Of a DNA stretch of 64,000 bases, positions 1-11,859 are shown piece by piece. Origin of the DNA: Tillus elongatus (taxonomy: Eukaryota; Arthropoda; Insecta; Coleoptera; Cleridae); the NCBI GenBank assembly GCA_964006375.1, contig OZ023269.1:1922001-1986000 (forward strand), written 5' to 3'. The stretch's first letter is position 1. Every line of letters begins with the position of its first letter. Position numbers and translations under genes: made by a program. The notes below the pieces were generated by a model, which was given only the letters and a program-made list of their open reading frames with translations, had not been told where the DNA came from and did no database searches.

Positions 1-1080
1 AAACAAGCTTTAGTTTATTAATATCAACTGGGCAAGAAAAAACTTTTGATTCTACAGCGTGACTGCGTCCGAACTACACAAGATATTATAACAGAATGTT
101 CTTGTACTTAGTTCTCAGTTCTTTTTTCTGACCCTGTGCTGTGAGCTGTGGTAATAGTAAGATAAATAGTAAAATAAAATGTAACAATGTAACGCTAAAA
201 AAGGGCACAACACCGAATTTCCGACAGGCCTAGCTTGTGTCACAACATAATGCTCTGGTTGTTAATAGATTTTAAATTTAGGGCAGGGTTGCCAAGCTGT
301 ATGTGTGTATTAGTCTAGGGATGGCCTCGGAAGCAAAGTCCATTATCCGCAAACTGTATTGCCAAGCTCTATGGAAGGACCTAAATAACGCAGAAAAAAA
401 ATTCCTAGGCTTGCCTAGACACATCTGTTTTATTAGATTTGACTAGAAAAATCATAACAGAGGGCGAAAAACTCATCAACATGACCAAATTTTAAAAAGG
501 GAACAAAAGTAAAACTAGAAATGCAAATTTCGTTCCTTTAATATATATTCTCCCTGATTAGTAAACAACTAACATGAATGAATAATAAGTGTTAAATAAA
601 TTTAAAACTGCAAAATTCGGGAATATAGTTTCCTCAACCTCAACCCCAATATACTGCTTAAGACATTTTCTAGAAGCAAGACATTTTTATTTACACCGTT
701 TTAATGGCTAATTCTCAAAGAAAAAGAAAAAAAAAGATTTATGAGGAGATCACGACCTTGAGACTTTTAAGACTTTAAATAAGCGATTATCACGAAAAGT
801 AGTCAGTGATTTTTATTTATACTGTCAGTTTTTCTTTTTGCTTCTTTTCCAAAAAGTTTTCTATGGAAATTAATAAACTTAACTCATTCTCTGAGTTTGA
901 GTCTAAGCGTCTCGGCAGAATCTATGGCATCTTGCAGTGAAACATTGGTGCATTCGGGGCTTGTAGATTCTTTGTTCGAATCGGAGTCTTCTACTACTGC
1001 TTGAGTGGTGTTCAAATTTAAATTTCCAGCTCTAATTATCTCGGAATCTGTTGGAATCCCTGAAGTTCCTACAGAATTAT
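1..1080. other. Non-coding DNA, nothing recognised
   Basis: AT-rich sequence with A-rich tracts and no open frame of note. No repeat of the window's main families is visible here. The jockey-like LINE begins at its right edge. Confidence 0.5.
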
Positions 1081-1084
1081 CTAT

Positions 1085-1992
1085 CTTTCAGTGATCCATC
1101 GCATCCGACACACTTGTGCCGCTATGACCGCATTCTTTCTGAGGCAAAAACCTTGCTTAATAACCACATCAAAAACAAAGTCCTCTCAAGCGCCAGCGGC
1201 AGCAAACCCTTCTGGACTCTTGCTAAATCTATTGGGAATAATTTTTGCAAAAGCACGTTCCCGCCTCTTGTCTCAGGGGATAAAATTGTTTCTACCGCGC
1301 TGAGCAAGGCTGAACTTTTTGCCTCGTTGTTCGCCGGCAATTCTACTCTCAACTCACCCCCAAATGTTCAACCACCAACAGTCCCCAATGTCGCGCATAC
1401 AATGACGGATATCATTTTCAAAACTAAAAAGGTACGAAAGATGCTCTCTTTTCTTAATACCAGGAAAGCCTCTGACCTTGACGACATCCCAGCAATTGTT
1501 CTCAAAAAATGCACACCAGAACTTGCTTCTGTCATGACTCGTCTATTTCAGACATCTTACAATAGAGGCATATTCCCTAGTAACTGGAGAACTCCATCCA
1601 GAAGAGAGCTATACGTGTCATCGGTTACCCTACCCTCACCCAAAGACTGCCATCCCTTGCCCACCGACGTGCCGTTGGCGGCCTCTCTGTCTTTTATATA
1701 TATCTGCACGGGCACTGCTCAGAGGAGCTTTCTTCCATAGTTCCTCCACCTGCTGCACCCTTTTACTGTCCAGGTCACCAGACATATAACATTTTGTTAT
1801 GCCCGCTCTTTTGTCCCGAGGACTTCCAAGTTGTGGAATTCCTTGCCGGCTCATGTTTTTCCTTCTCCTTCGAACCTCCAAACCGTCCAGAATTAACAAG
1901 TTGCGTCTTTCCTCCTTGTCGACACCCAGGGTACGGTAGTATTTAGGCTGTAAGTCCTCGTGGTGTGTTGTTGAAATATTAAAAAAAAACAA
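1085..1992 (+). pseudogene. Jockey-like non-LTR retrotransposon (family J) copy 1, ORF2 with internal deletion
   Basis: Reads in one frame through the linker upstream of the reverse transcriptase (around SKPFWTLAKSIGNN) into the first RT block (DDIPAIVLKKC, then NRGIFPSNW), then jumps at about 1590 to the ORF's extreme 3' part (RRELYVSSV, out of frame with the true reading). The whole RT core, including the YADD box, is missing, as comparison with copies at 16285 and 59912 shows. The 3' end has the same terminal stretch as the other copies (GCTGTAAG, then CGTGGTGTGTTG) and a short A tail near 1980. In a complete element ORF2 would be an endonuclease-RT that copies its own RNA at a nicked target. 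The 5' end is truncated, which is usual for LINEs. It cannot be active. Confidence 0.85.
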
Positions 1993-2106
1993 TGTTTTAC
2001 AATATACTTTATGTCGCAGTGAAGAGACTATAATAGCCCATTTACTAACCTAATCTTAAGATTTTTAGGAATAGTTACAAAATTGATGTCTGATTTCATT
2101 AAAGAA

Positions 2107-2612
2107 GTCTGTGCAGCAAGTGCGTTGTGGTAGTGAGTTTTCATAAAGGTGATCTGGCAAGAAACATTTTTAAAAAATTAAGTGCTTATAACTTTATTTT
2201 CTTGTGATATAGAGATATAAATTTTGATATATAGTTTACTTTTTATAACGGTAACCTACGTACCAAATTTGGCTACCCTAGTTTTGTTATATTCAGAGAT
2301 GAAAAAACATCAAAAAGAAAACCCAGAAGTTTCCCGGAAAACCTGGTCCGATTATTATAACTAAGGAACTAGTTCAAGCCACTTACAAAAGAAAGGTATC
2401 TGCCAAATTTCATCAAAATGTGTGTGTGTGGAAGGAATTGGCTTCGGACATTACGTCCATTGGCCACAAAACGCTGCAGTATTTCATCAAAATCTGCTCA
2501 TTATTTTTTAGTTCTCTATGTGATAATATCAAAACGCTCATTTGAAGAAATTTTTTCAAATTACAGTCGGGATCTCCGAATTAATGAATTTTTTTACGAA
2601 AATTCACTAAAA
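2107..2612 (+). repeat. Family X repeat, full length, no (TA)n
   Basis: Begins with a diverged end A (GCAGCAAGTGCGTTGTGG), continues through the family interior (CTACGTACCAAATTTGG, CCCGGAAAACCTGG) and finishes with end B, a hairpin at 2581-2610 formed by TTAATGAATTTT and AAAATTCACTAA. No protein is encoded. It lacks the central (TA)n found in most copies; a 61-bp insertion lies near that place. Confidence 0.8.
2420..2480 (-). mobile_element. 61-bp micro-insertion with 13-bp target duplication
   Basis: An insert flanked by a perfect 13-bp direct repeat ATTTCATCAAAAT (2407-2419 and 2481-2493). Read on the minus strand it ends in a (CA)n tail, as expected for the 3' end of a reverse-transcribed RNA. 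The same sequence (GGACGTAATGTCCGAAGCC) occurs once more at 13089-13151 in the other orientation with its own target duplication. The source element is unknown to me. Confidence 0.8.
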
Positions 2613-3481
2613 TAAATCATAAATGATGTAGATAAATATTTCATCAATTTTGACTAGAATTCTTATGTTTTTGTGGCAGGTGACAAATAGTTGTGACCTT
2701 TCAAATACATGGATTTTACAGAAAAACTTTCCTTTTGGCGTAAAATGTGAAAAATACCACTAAGTTTAGGAAATATTCCGTAGATCTGACATCTTTGGGA
2801 CAGGGTATTTGATTTTAATGTGAGCCCTAGTCCATCATATTTGGATAGATCACAACATAAGAAACAATTTGTCTATTATGCTGTGGATGGGACATAAATT
2901 TGTCCTTGACTTGTATCATAAATAATTGTAGGGGTAAGGAAACAAGGAAACAAGTTTATTTAGGTTGCGGATTGGCAATGGCCCGTTTCTTTAAACCATA
3001 CATGTGTGTTTAGAAATATATAACATTTTAAAAACAATAAGAGTAAAAATTATTTTTTTATTTGTCGTTTTGATTGTGTATTTTAAACTTTTAAACATGA
3101 TGTTTAGAAGTAACTTAATAGCTAATTTTCATTTAAAAAAAATCGTAATTGGGGAGACTACAATTTTCTCGGCTTTTAAAAAATTTGTTTAAAGGAGCGA
3201 AAATTAAAGAATTTTTTTATCAAAATGCCCCAACGTAGCAACGCATTTTTATTTATACTAGTCATGACGATGCCGTAGAAGACGACACCGGTTGAAGAAG
3301 AAAACATGCACTTGTAAAGCCAGAGAAGACGTATCTACATCTGTATTTAGTATGGAACAGTTTCACCAAGTAAGGTCAACAACAATTGATGAATTAACTT
3401 TGTCTATGGTCAGAAGTGTCAAATTGTTAATTATTTTGTAACCTATCAAAATAAACTGAATAAAAGACAAACAATCCTACT
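2613..3481. other. Non-coding DNA, nothing recognised
   Basis: AT-rich, with only short chance ORFs. I see no family X, LINE or transposase homology in it. Confidence 0.45.
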
Positions 3482-3581
3482 TTATATTACAAGGCATTTA
3501 CTAGGTGAAGATTTGTACATATGATGAGCACTGATAAGCACACTTGGAGAACCCAAATCACCAAAACACATTAAAAAAAAA

Positions 3582-3622
3582 CTGACGATCGTTTCACCAG
3601 CTAAGTTAGCGTCATCAGAGGA
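3582..3622 (-). ncRNA. Hammerhead-like ribozyme motif (PLE end)
   Basis: Minus strand: CCU, CUGAUGA, a stem II region, GAAA, then the palindrome ACGAUCGU and a cleavable C. The order and spacing match the hammerhead core known from PLE terminal repeats. Extra bases at the base of stem II, and a weak stem I here, make activity uncertain. Confidence 0.5.
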
Positions 3623-3859
3623 TAAATAATTCTAAGTATCTTATAGCCACAACTCTATTTATATTCTTCTGCAGGTACTCGGTCACCAACGATTTAGGGG
3701 AGGTTCAACAATACCAAAAATTAACATATTTCGTTTGATGGAAATATATGTATTCTTTTATTATCTATCGGACGTGCTTATTTGATTTATAAAGTAATCT
3801 AGCAGGAGATTACCCATAGGCGGCGGAGCGAGATTCATACACATGTTATTATTACCATA

Positions 3860-3962
<103 letters not shown>

Positions 3963-4923
3963 TTTCGAAGACGTTTATCCTGGTTGTCTAACATTTTTTA
4001 TTAATTCTAGATTGTCCTCATTAACGTGGTGAATATTATTCCAAATGTATCGGGCGACAGCAGATCTATCTATAGTATCGTATCTTAGTTGTGACAAATG
4101 TTCGTTGAATCTAATTCCAATAGATCTTTTTGTTTGTCCGACCTATTTAAGATCATAATCTTTACAATTTATTTAATAAATTCCCGACATTTTGGGCGTA
4201 CTTTCCTTGTCTTTTGGGTTACCTAACAAGTTTTGTAAAGTATTTTTTGTCGAAAATGTTAGTAGAAAATTGGGCCTTTTAAAAATCCTATCTAGACCCT
4301 CGTGATTCTAGGTTCAAATGGTAAGCAAGCAACGTTTTTTTCTGCTTTCTCTCTTCTAGAAGTTGTTGATTCCGTCAACATTTTCTTTGTTTTCTGTTTG
4401 TTAATTAATTTGTCCACTTGGCAAGCAGTGTATCCGTTATATTGGACCACATTCTTAATCTACTTTAATTCTTTGGTATATCTACTTTTACCAAAAGGAA
4501 AATGAATTAACTTGTTTACTAAAAAATTCAGACTGGCCATTTTTTGTGCATACGTATCATGTGAGTCATTCGGAATATAGCTTAGAGTGGTGGTTTCCTT
4601 TCTATTGACATCGAATTCTAAAGTATCTTTATTTTTGATAACTAGTACTTCTAGTAATTTTATAGACTTAACTTTATTGTTTAATTTGGCAATAAAATCT
4701 TCTATTTTGCGAATGTTTGTGTTAAACACTGCGAAAATATCATCCACCTAACGAAACCACACTCAGGAAAATACTCACTGTCACTTTCAAGATCTGTTTG
4801 AAATCTACTCATGAAAAGGTCTACAATAAAATAAATTACGATAGCGGGTTGCAGATTGCCGTGCCTTTTTGGTTTGTTCAAGGTTTGTTAACGTTTGTTA
4901 AAGTTAAATATTATTTTCAGACC

Positions 4924-5515
<592 letters not shown>

Positions 5516-5516
5516 T

Positions 5517-5760
5517 TTTTTTCTTATGTTATTCATTTTTAACAATTCTTCTAAATACGTTAACGTTTGCTTCGTGGGAACGCTAAGAAATAATGAGGTT
5601 TCATCAAACGAAATGAAAACCTCGCCTTCAACCAATTTAACGTCTTTAATTTTATTAATAAATTCAAGTGAATTTGTTACTGAAAAGGGGAGTTATGAAT
5701 TCTAGCTAATCCTGCATATTAGGGGCCAACGGGATTTTTCAAAATTCTACAGAAAAATGC
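5517..5760 (-). pseudogene. Penelope-like element 1, upstream RT part
   Basis: Minus strand reads LEFITPLFSVTNSLEFINK, then ISFDETSLFLSVPTKQTLTY and LEELLKMNNI, the PLE RT block around motif A with the catalytic aspartate in SFD. It stops exactly where the X repeat 4924-5515 is inserted; the rest of the RT continues at 4890. A second copy of the same block is at 7200-7300 on the plus strand. Confidence 0.75.
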
Positions 5761-5925
5761 TTAAAACCAGTCCCGTATGCAGAAGCAAGAAGAAACATGT
5801 TGGAAACAATCCAGGAAACGTTGCGGGGCCCAGAGTTAGACTTCTATAAACAGCTTTTCTACATTTTTTATCAACATTTTCCCTTAATAATGTTAATCAT
5901 TCTCCAGCACGCCTATTTGCTTCAG

Positions 5926-6117
5926 GTTCAGATTTTTTTCTAAAGAAAACACAACATTTTCCGGGAAACCTGGGCCGATTTTCATATAAAAATTAAAACT
6001 GACCCTGGATATGGGTCCTAGGGAGCCTAGTTCGCGTTCATTTAAACTTTTTTTTTTCAAAATTCAAAAGTTGGGATCTCCTCATTAGTGAATTTTTTAA
6101 AGAAAATTCACTAAAAT
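5926..6117 (+). repeat. Family X repeat, 5' truncated
   Basis: Interior from CCGGGAAACCTGGGCCGATT through the CCCTGGATATGGGTCCTAGG block to the end B hairpin at 6085-6114 (TTAGTGAATTTT / AAAATTCACTAA). The (TA)n is reduced to a few bases; end A is absent. Confidence 0.75.
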
Positions 6118-6254
6118 CGACAGTTTTATGGAATATCAAAAGAGGCAATTTTTAATTGGCACCTTGTGCACATTTTGGCTTGGTGAATTTTTGTACAAAC
6201 CAATATTTTTTTAATTAAAAAACTACCCATTTATTAATTATAGGTAAAATAAGT

Positions 6255-6296
6255 TATGGGAATTCGCTATCATAATGCACTTGCTGCATCGGGACG
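6255..6296 (-). repeat. Family X end A, isolated
   Basis: AATTCGCTATCATAATGCAC followed by TTGCTGCATC, end A pointing right. The sequence to its left (6120-6254) is too diverged to assign. Confidence 0.6.
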
Positions 6297-6943
6297 TTTC
6301 ATTATTCCACGTTAAATAATTCCACCTAGCTTTTGCGTTCTTTTTGGTTTACCAAATCAGAGTACCGCTCCCAAATAAGAAGATAAATAAAATTATCCAC
6401 GTTTCGTTAACTACATAACTTTGCATACAATGCACTCTAAGTTTAAATGTCATAAAACTTATCAAAAGTAAATTTAAATCGTGAAAAAAAGCATTATTCC
6501 GACCCTGTTAAGTAAACACTTGTGTGGGCATTTATTATTTGTATAATTCATGAAAAAAATATATATAGCAGACTGACACAAAAAACAAAGAAGGGATAAT
6601 AACTAAACTAAACGAAACCAGACACTGAATATGTAGATGTCTAAAATTTCGTACGCAGGCCACAGAAAGGGTAGATTAAAATTATTTTTTGTGTGCTTCA
6701 TAATCTGTCTTATTCAAATACAATCTATATTCACGAGAGTGGCTAGCGTAATCTTCTTTAGTATGACATACGTCTGTTTCAATTACTGTCCGCTGATATA
6801 GCTTATAGGGCTAAGATTTAACACCAATCAATTTTAAGCACCACTAAGACATATTTTGATATAATACTGAAGATTTATTATGATACAGCTGTCCCGCGGT
6901 TTTCTTCAATGCATGAATGAGTCTCACATAAAGCAACTATTAT
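6297..6943. other. Non-coding DNA, nothing recognised
   Basis: AT-rich, no long frame and no clear repeat. Confidence 0.45.
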
Positions 6944-7178
6944 ACAGGGTTGCGCAAAACTAACGTAACAAGGCCATAAATTTTAAACCGAGAAAGGCAT
7001 CGGACTCAAAATATGTAGGGTTGCATAACAGATTTGGACTATTTGGTGGCATATAAGGATATACCTTAATATGACGTTTCCTAACCGATGGATATGCAGA
7101 AGAGGACGCATTGAGTGGCCAGCTAGGTCGCCAGATTTATCTCCACTTGATTTTTTCGTTAAGGTCATTTAAAAGGCG
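6944..7178 (+). pseudogene. Tc1/mariner (DD41D-type) remnant
   Basis: Starts with a TIR-like TACAGGGTTGCGCAAAACTA and contains the transposase C-terminal catalytic block on the plus strand at 7068-7167: NRWICRRGRIEWPARSPDLS then PLDFF. The rest of the transposase is deleted. The D of LDFF would be the third catalytic residue. Confidence 0.7.
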
Positions 7179-7418
7179 TTGTTAGCAACGATTGGCCTGC
7201 AAATTTGGAAAAGTTGCGTTATGACCTCGTTGTTTCCTAGTATTCTGATAAAAGAAACGCTAACGTATTTATACCATTTGTTAAAAACAAACAACATAGA
7301 CAAAGAGTTCTGCAAAGAATATATAAATTTAACAAACATTTGCATGAATCACAACATTTTTCAATTTAATAATTAATTTTTTGAACAAACCCATGGCACA
7401 GCAATGGGCAACTCAAAG
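7179..7418 (+). pseudogene. Penelope-like element RT fragment
   Basis: Plus strand: SLFPSILIKETLTYLYHLLK, then NNIDKEFCKEYINLTNICMN, a stop, then FFEQTHGTAMGNS. This is the RT stretch from motif A to the GTAMGN block. It ends abruptly at about 7418 where an RNase H-type LINE begins, so one element was inserted in, or joined to, the other. Confidence 0.8.
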
Positions 7419-7430
7419 ATAAAAAACTGC

Positions 7431-8745
7431 TCGACCGGCACATTAGGGGCGGTGTACTGGAAACATATCCCTTACACTGCGGACAATATGCATACAGAGC
7501 AGGAGTCTCAACAGAAACATCACTGCACCAACTGGTGCTGAAACTGGAGAATACGCTGGAGAACAGGGATGTGGCGCTTGGGGTCTTCCTAGACATAGAG
7601 GGGACTTTCAGCAACACCTCATTCGGATCGGTACTAGCAGCTGTCAGGGGAATAGAGGAGACCTGCTGTAGGTGGATCAGTTTCATCCTCAGGACAGGGT
7701 GGTGTTGACCTCACTCGCGGGAGGGACTCTGCTGGCGGGGGTCCGCAGGGGAGCGTTCTGTCTACCCTGCTCTGGTGCCTAGTCGTGGACGGCATGCTAG
7801 GGAGGGTTTCGGGAGGGGGTACGAGGTACAGGGCTATGCGGACGACATTGTCATCATTGTACGAGGAAAAGTTACACAGTCAGTATGGGAGCGCATGCAG
7901 ACATCACTGAAAGTGGTGGATAGGTGGACGGTTGGCCAAGGACTCGGGGTGAGCTCAGAGAAAGCAACCGTCATACCGTTTACGACGAGGAGGAAGTGGA
8001 AGAGACACAGAACTGTCACGTCTACGGTAGAAACATGTCAATGACCAGGGAGGTAAAATTTCTTGGGGTCGTATTGGACTCTAAGATATCCTGGAATGGT
8101 CACGTTGAAAAAATACTGCGTAAGGCAGTTATGACCCTAGCCGTCACTAGGCAACTATATGGAAAAACGTCGGGACTAAGACCTAGTATGGCCCACTGGC
8201 TCTACACAGTGGTCAGACTATCGCTAACATACGTGGCACTGGTCTGGTGGCCTAAGGTGACACAACTGGATCTCCCCTCCCCCCTACACTTAGTTATCAT
8301 GGGGGAGGCCCAGGGTGCAGGGGTCCCTGCAAAATTCAGGAGATCGTGAAGGAGCCCATGTGAAATGAAGTCAGACTTTGCGAGCCCACGATTCTGCAGG
8401 GAAAACAATTTTACAGTGAAAATCACCGACCGCGAGGCATGGCGGGGGGAGACGCCGGGCAGCGTGGGACGGGGGCAGTCGTTTATTCGGAAGGACCGAG
8501 GGTAAGTCATAGTATTTCCCTCGGAGCCCATGCAACGGTGTTTCAGGCCGAAATGTACGCCATCTTACTCTGCGTGCGAGAGAACAAGAGGAGGGGCTAT
8601 ACCAACAAGCGGATCTTTATACCGACAGACAGGCAGGCTGCCCTTAAGGCCCTAAGTAGCCCACGGGTAAATTCCAGGTTGGTAAGTGAATGCCGAGACG
8701 AGCGACCTGGCTGGGCAGAATGAGGTCAACCTCATCTGGGTGCTG
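7431..8745 (+). pseudogene. Non-LTR retrotransposon with RNase H (family R) copy 1, RT to RNase H, plus-strand part
   Basis: RT begins with YAYRAGVSTETSLHQLVLK and GVFLDIEGTF (motif A, D present), continues in another frame through PQGSVLSTLLWCLVVDG, the catalytic GYADDIVIIVRGK (around 7840), REVKFLGVVLDSKISWNGHV (8050-8110) and the thumb. The RNase H domain follows (SLGAHATVFQAEMYAILLC at 8520, then TDRQAALKALSS), with its catalytic E and D. It stops at 8745 (WVLGHS) in the middle of RNase H; the missing end lies next door on the other strand. There are several frameshifts. The RT plus RNase H layout fits the I/LOA/R1 group; the exact clade is not decided. Confidence 0.85.
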
Positions 8746-8755
8746 GGTCACTCGG

Positions 8756-9308
8756 TTGGTTGATTGTGCATGCCCTTAGTCTTACTTCACCCATTCCAAA
8801 ATCACTGTGCTTTGAACTAGTCTGCACAGCGATTGGTAGGGTGAAGTTTTATATTGCTCTGTCTCCGGTCTAGACTGACCGTAGATCAGTTGTCTTTTGC
8901 GGTCCAGAGCTTTTCACTCGCACAAGATTTGCTGGGTTGATTCCTCCCCCTCGCGGCAGGGTCAGCATGCGAGGTCCCCCTCGAACCGCCCCATTTTATG
9001 CAGGTGTTTCTTGACGGCCATGTGTCCTGTCAAGAGACCTGTTATGTATCTGAGATGTCCTCTTCTAAGATTAAGTAGCTCCACAGCTCTCTTTGAACTG
9101 GGTTCGTCAATTATTGACTTCCCATGTCTGAGCCCTGGACGGTCTGCCCAGTACACCTTGTGTTGGTTGCTGACTCAGGACTTAATGGCTCCCCTGGCAG
9201 TGATCTTTGTCACGCCCAGAGCAGTTTCTGGTCCCATAAATGGTTCTGCTGACCGTCTCTTCGCGAGACTGTCAGCTTCTTCATTGCCTTTGACCCCCGA
9301 GTCCTTAC
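8756..9308 (-). pseudogene. Family R copy 1, 3' part inverted in place
   Basis: The minus strand starts at about 9308 with GVKGNEEADSLAKR (last RNase H block, catalytic D present) and GPE, then the 3' tail of the element, which includes a zinc-knuckle-like region, and ends near 8756 at GGGCATGCAC. The first base continues the reading frame left off at 8745 on the plus strand: the plus part ends in TCACTCGG and this part begins ACTCGGGGGTC. The intact order is seen in the copy at 32170. Confidence 0.8.
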
Positions 9309-9311
9309 CAG

Positions 9312-9466
9312 CTTTTTGTAAATAATTATATCTTGATAAGTGTAGTTTTTATGTAAATTGCTTGCATATCTACCAAATTTGATGTCTTTCATGAACAAAA
9401 ATATATTTGATATTCAAAATATTTTTATGAAAATTCGCTACCATAATACACTTGCTGCGTCCAGAC
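9312..9466 (-). repeat. Family X repeat, end A part
   Basis: Interior TACCAAATTTGATGTC and end A (AAATTCGCTACCATAATACA then CTTGCTGCGT). End B is missing. Confidence 0.65.
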
Positions 9467-10162
9467 TTTTATCAATATAACTTCAGAGATCCCAATAGAG
9501 TGACATTAAATATAAAGTGCTTGTCCTATATCTATATACTAATAATATTAATACTATTTAGAATGCTGTATACACAGTGTTTTATATTTAATGCAAAGTA
9601 CCTTTCAATTAGTTATCTTTATGGCCACTTTTTCACATTGATACTTTGAAGCCAGCTGTATATAAGTACACAGTAAATACGTAAGATGGCGTGGCTAAAG
9701 GTGAGATTTATAGATGTCGTATCAGACATCGGGTTTCAGTCATGCAATTACAGTTTAATAGACATAGTTTCCCAATGTTCCACACTTACAGGATTTATTA
9801 TCAACGTAAGTGAATCGAATGGGGTAATAAAATAATCATTAGTTAATCAACATTTTGTATCACACATTACTCTAACAGTCAATACGGGGTCAATAAGGGT
9901 AAAACTGGAACACAAACACGTTTTACCATGAATTTTCATTACCCAACTTTGTAATTTAATAGCTGAATGAAATATAATAGATTTTCTACTCACTCATGCA
10001 AATGATTTATCAAAATTAATGAATATTAGCATCTGCCGTTTAAACTCGTGACACTCATCAGTAAGGTATTTATTTTCATGAACAATGTTTATGTATTGTT
10101 TTATTTAATTGGTTTACTTACCCATTAGGTTTCAATTTTACGTCTACAGTATATAATAAAAA
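9467..10162. other. Non-coding DNA, nothing recognised
   Basis: AT-rich, no assignable repeat or frame. Confidence 0.45.
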
Positions 10163-10482
10163 AAAGTCTCGACGCAGCAAGTGCGTTACGGTAGTGAATT
10201 TACATACAAATGTTTGCAATAGCAAATATGTCTTTTCTTTTAAATAAAGCAGGCATGAAATTTGATTACCAGTATAACCTATATAGTAGAAGCAATGTAG
10301 CATATTTCATAAAAATAACTTTATTGTTTGAAAATGTAAAAAAAAATCCGAAAATAAACTCAAAATGTTCCCGAAAAAACTGGTTCGTAGCAAACGAATG
10401 TTGTGTTAATAGCAAATTGGGCTATTGAAATTTGAAACATAAAGAAAATTCGCTACCATAACGCACTTGCTGTGTCCTGTGT
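10163..10482 (-). mobile_element. MITE Y copy 1 (end A at both ends)
   Basis: About 317 bp bounded by inverted copies of end A: GACGCAGCAAGTGCGTTACGG at the left and CCATAACGCACTTGCTGTGT at the right, TIRs of roughly 35-40 bp. The interior block (GATTACCAGTATAACCTATA) is shared with copies at 20085, 44178 and 57373. Non-coding. Confidence 0.8.
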
Positions 10483-10571
10483 TTCTTACAAAAATGCCTT
10501 ATGTTTCGATGGAAAATGCAAATATGTAATAATATAAGCTGTGTTCGACTAAAAAAAATAGAAAAGAAAAT

Positions 10572-10730
10572 TTGTATTACCAACAACTTATGGGCCACCT
10601 ATGATTGTAAAACTAATTTTATAGGATGAGGCGCAAGACAGCCTATGATTAACAAATACAATTTTTTCTCGTATCTTGTATAATGACGGATATATTGAGA
10701 TTTGCCATAGAAATGCGTCACCCTGTATAT
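10572..10730 (-). mobile_element. MITE P copy 1
   Basis: Reads on the minus strand from TATACAGGGTGACGCATTTC through CAAGATACGAGAAAAAATTG to GGTGGCCCATAAG. The same sequence is at 19858, 48388 and 57155. The TACAGGGTG end and TA flank fit a Tc1/mariner-type MITE. Confidence 0.7.
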
Positions 10731-10734
10731 ATGA

Positions 10735-11345
10735 AAACAGATAAAAACTGAAACTAACCCCGGATATGGGTTCTAAGCAGCCTAGTGCGACTCATTTGAA
10801 GAAATCTTTTCGTAACACAAAAGTGGTGGTTATTAACGAATTTTTTCTACAAACATTCGCTAAAAATTATAGACCATTAAACGATAAACTCAACAATTGA
10901 AACTACTGCCAAAGCATCAGAGAAAGGGTCTATATGAAATTAAGTTTCTGCAAATATTTTAACAAAAAGGAGAATCACGGTTGAAACTGAAACTTAAGGG
11001 TTCGCAAAACTCTCTTCTTGCTACATTTTCTTTACATAGCCCGTATTTGTTCTACGTTAGTTGCCTAAATGTTGCCAATTTTGACGTTTCAAATCACGAC
11101 TTTGACGTTTTAATAGGAAAATCCTAATTTTTTTTAATGCGTCTAAATTTTCTGTCTTTAAGCCTACAGATCTAAATTTTGGTACGTAATTTACCTGTTA
11201 TAATTCAAACCAGCGTACAAAATTTGGCTGCGATAACTGTATTACTTCTGGAGATATACAAATTTTTCGAAAGAAAACACAAGCTTTTCAGTGCAAAACT
11301 AGCTGATTTTCTTGGCTAACGAAACACTTGCAAAAGGAGCGTACT
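10735..11345 (-). repeat. Compound X-Z repeat (minus), next to P and Y
   Basis: Contains, left to right, the CCCCGGATATGGGTTCTAAG block and end B region, the Z module (TCAGAGAAAGGGTCTAT, TTAAGGGTTCGCAAAACTC, TTTGACGTTTCAAATCACGA) and X interior (GTACAAAATTTGGCTGC). The same Z-B-P-Y order is found at 19555, 43577 and 56361. Confidence 0.7.
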
Positions 11346-11460
11346 CAGAATTTTTCATCCTCTGATGACGCTCGCTAAGTTTGTTAGTGAAACGATCGTC
11401 AGCTCTTTAAAAAGATGTGTTGTGGTGGTTTGGGTTCTCCAAGTGTACTTATCAGTGCTC
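11346..11460 (+). mobile_element. Penelope-like terminal repeat fragment
   Basis: CATCCTCTGATGACG...GAAACGATCGTCAG followed by TGTTGTGGTGGTTTGGGTTC and CAAGTGTACTTATCAGTGCT, the terminal sequence also found at 3482, 33397, 38685 and 61458. No RT is attached here. Confidence 0.75.
11356..11403 (+). ncRNA. Hammerhead-like ribozyme motif (PLE end)
   Basis: Plus strand: CCU, CUGAUGA, about 20 nt, GAAA, ACGAUCGU, C, AG. All core bases are present; stem II is longer and weaker than in the other copies. Confidence 0.45.
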
Positions 11461-11645
11461 ATTACAGGTTCCAATCTTCCATCTGAATCCAGATGTCATT
11501 CACGGAAATCCGGATGTTTTTAAGATTTTACCAATGCTTTTAAAATTCTGACCATGTAGTCACGGATTTTAAAGGTATTCTGTTTTATTTGTTTCTTAAG
11601 TGTGTTTCTAACCAAAAAAGTTTTTCCCATTGTTCAGCTTTTGGC

Positions 11646-11684
11646 TCCTGAAGAAGCACCAAAGTCAGTGCGAAATATAAAGCA
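11646..11684 (+). ncRNA. Second hammerhead-like motif (CUGAAGA...GAAA)
   Basis: CUGAAGA, one extra base, GCAC, loop, GUGC, GAAAUAU. A 4-bp stem II and both core boxes are visible. A relative with one core change is at 62556-62596. Very short stem III; weak candidate. Confidence 0.3.
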
Positions 11685-11769
11685 TGTGTTAGCAAAGAAC
11701 TTGCGTGATTCCTTGCCCAAATTACAAGTGTGAGACTTTTGGGTGCTGAGTTTGTCTACTGTGGTCCTA

Positions 11770-11771
<2 letters not shown>

Positions 11772-11858
<87 letters not shown>
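11772..11858. repeat. (TA)n array
   Basis: About 43 TA units, directly followed by a scrap of the family J 3' end. Confidence 0.95.

Positions 11859-11859
<1 letters not shown>

Noticed and set aside
2418..2615. Short ORF of 65 codons
   Set aside because: It reads through a micro-insertion and the X end B hairpin; the open frame is accidental.
7431..9308. Twin-priming explanation for the family R inversion
   Set aside because: In twin priming the inverted 5' segment precedes the 3' segment on the 3' segment's strand. Here it follows the element's 3' end.
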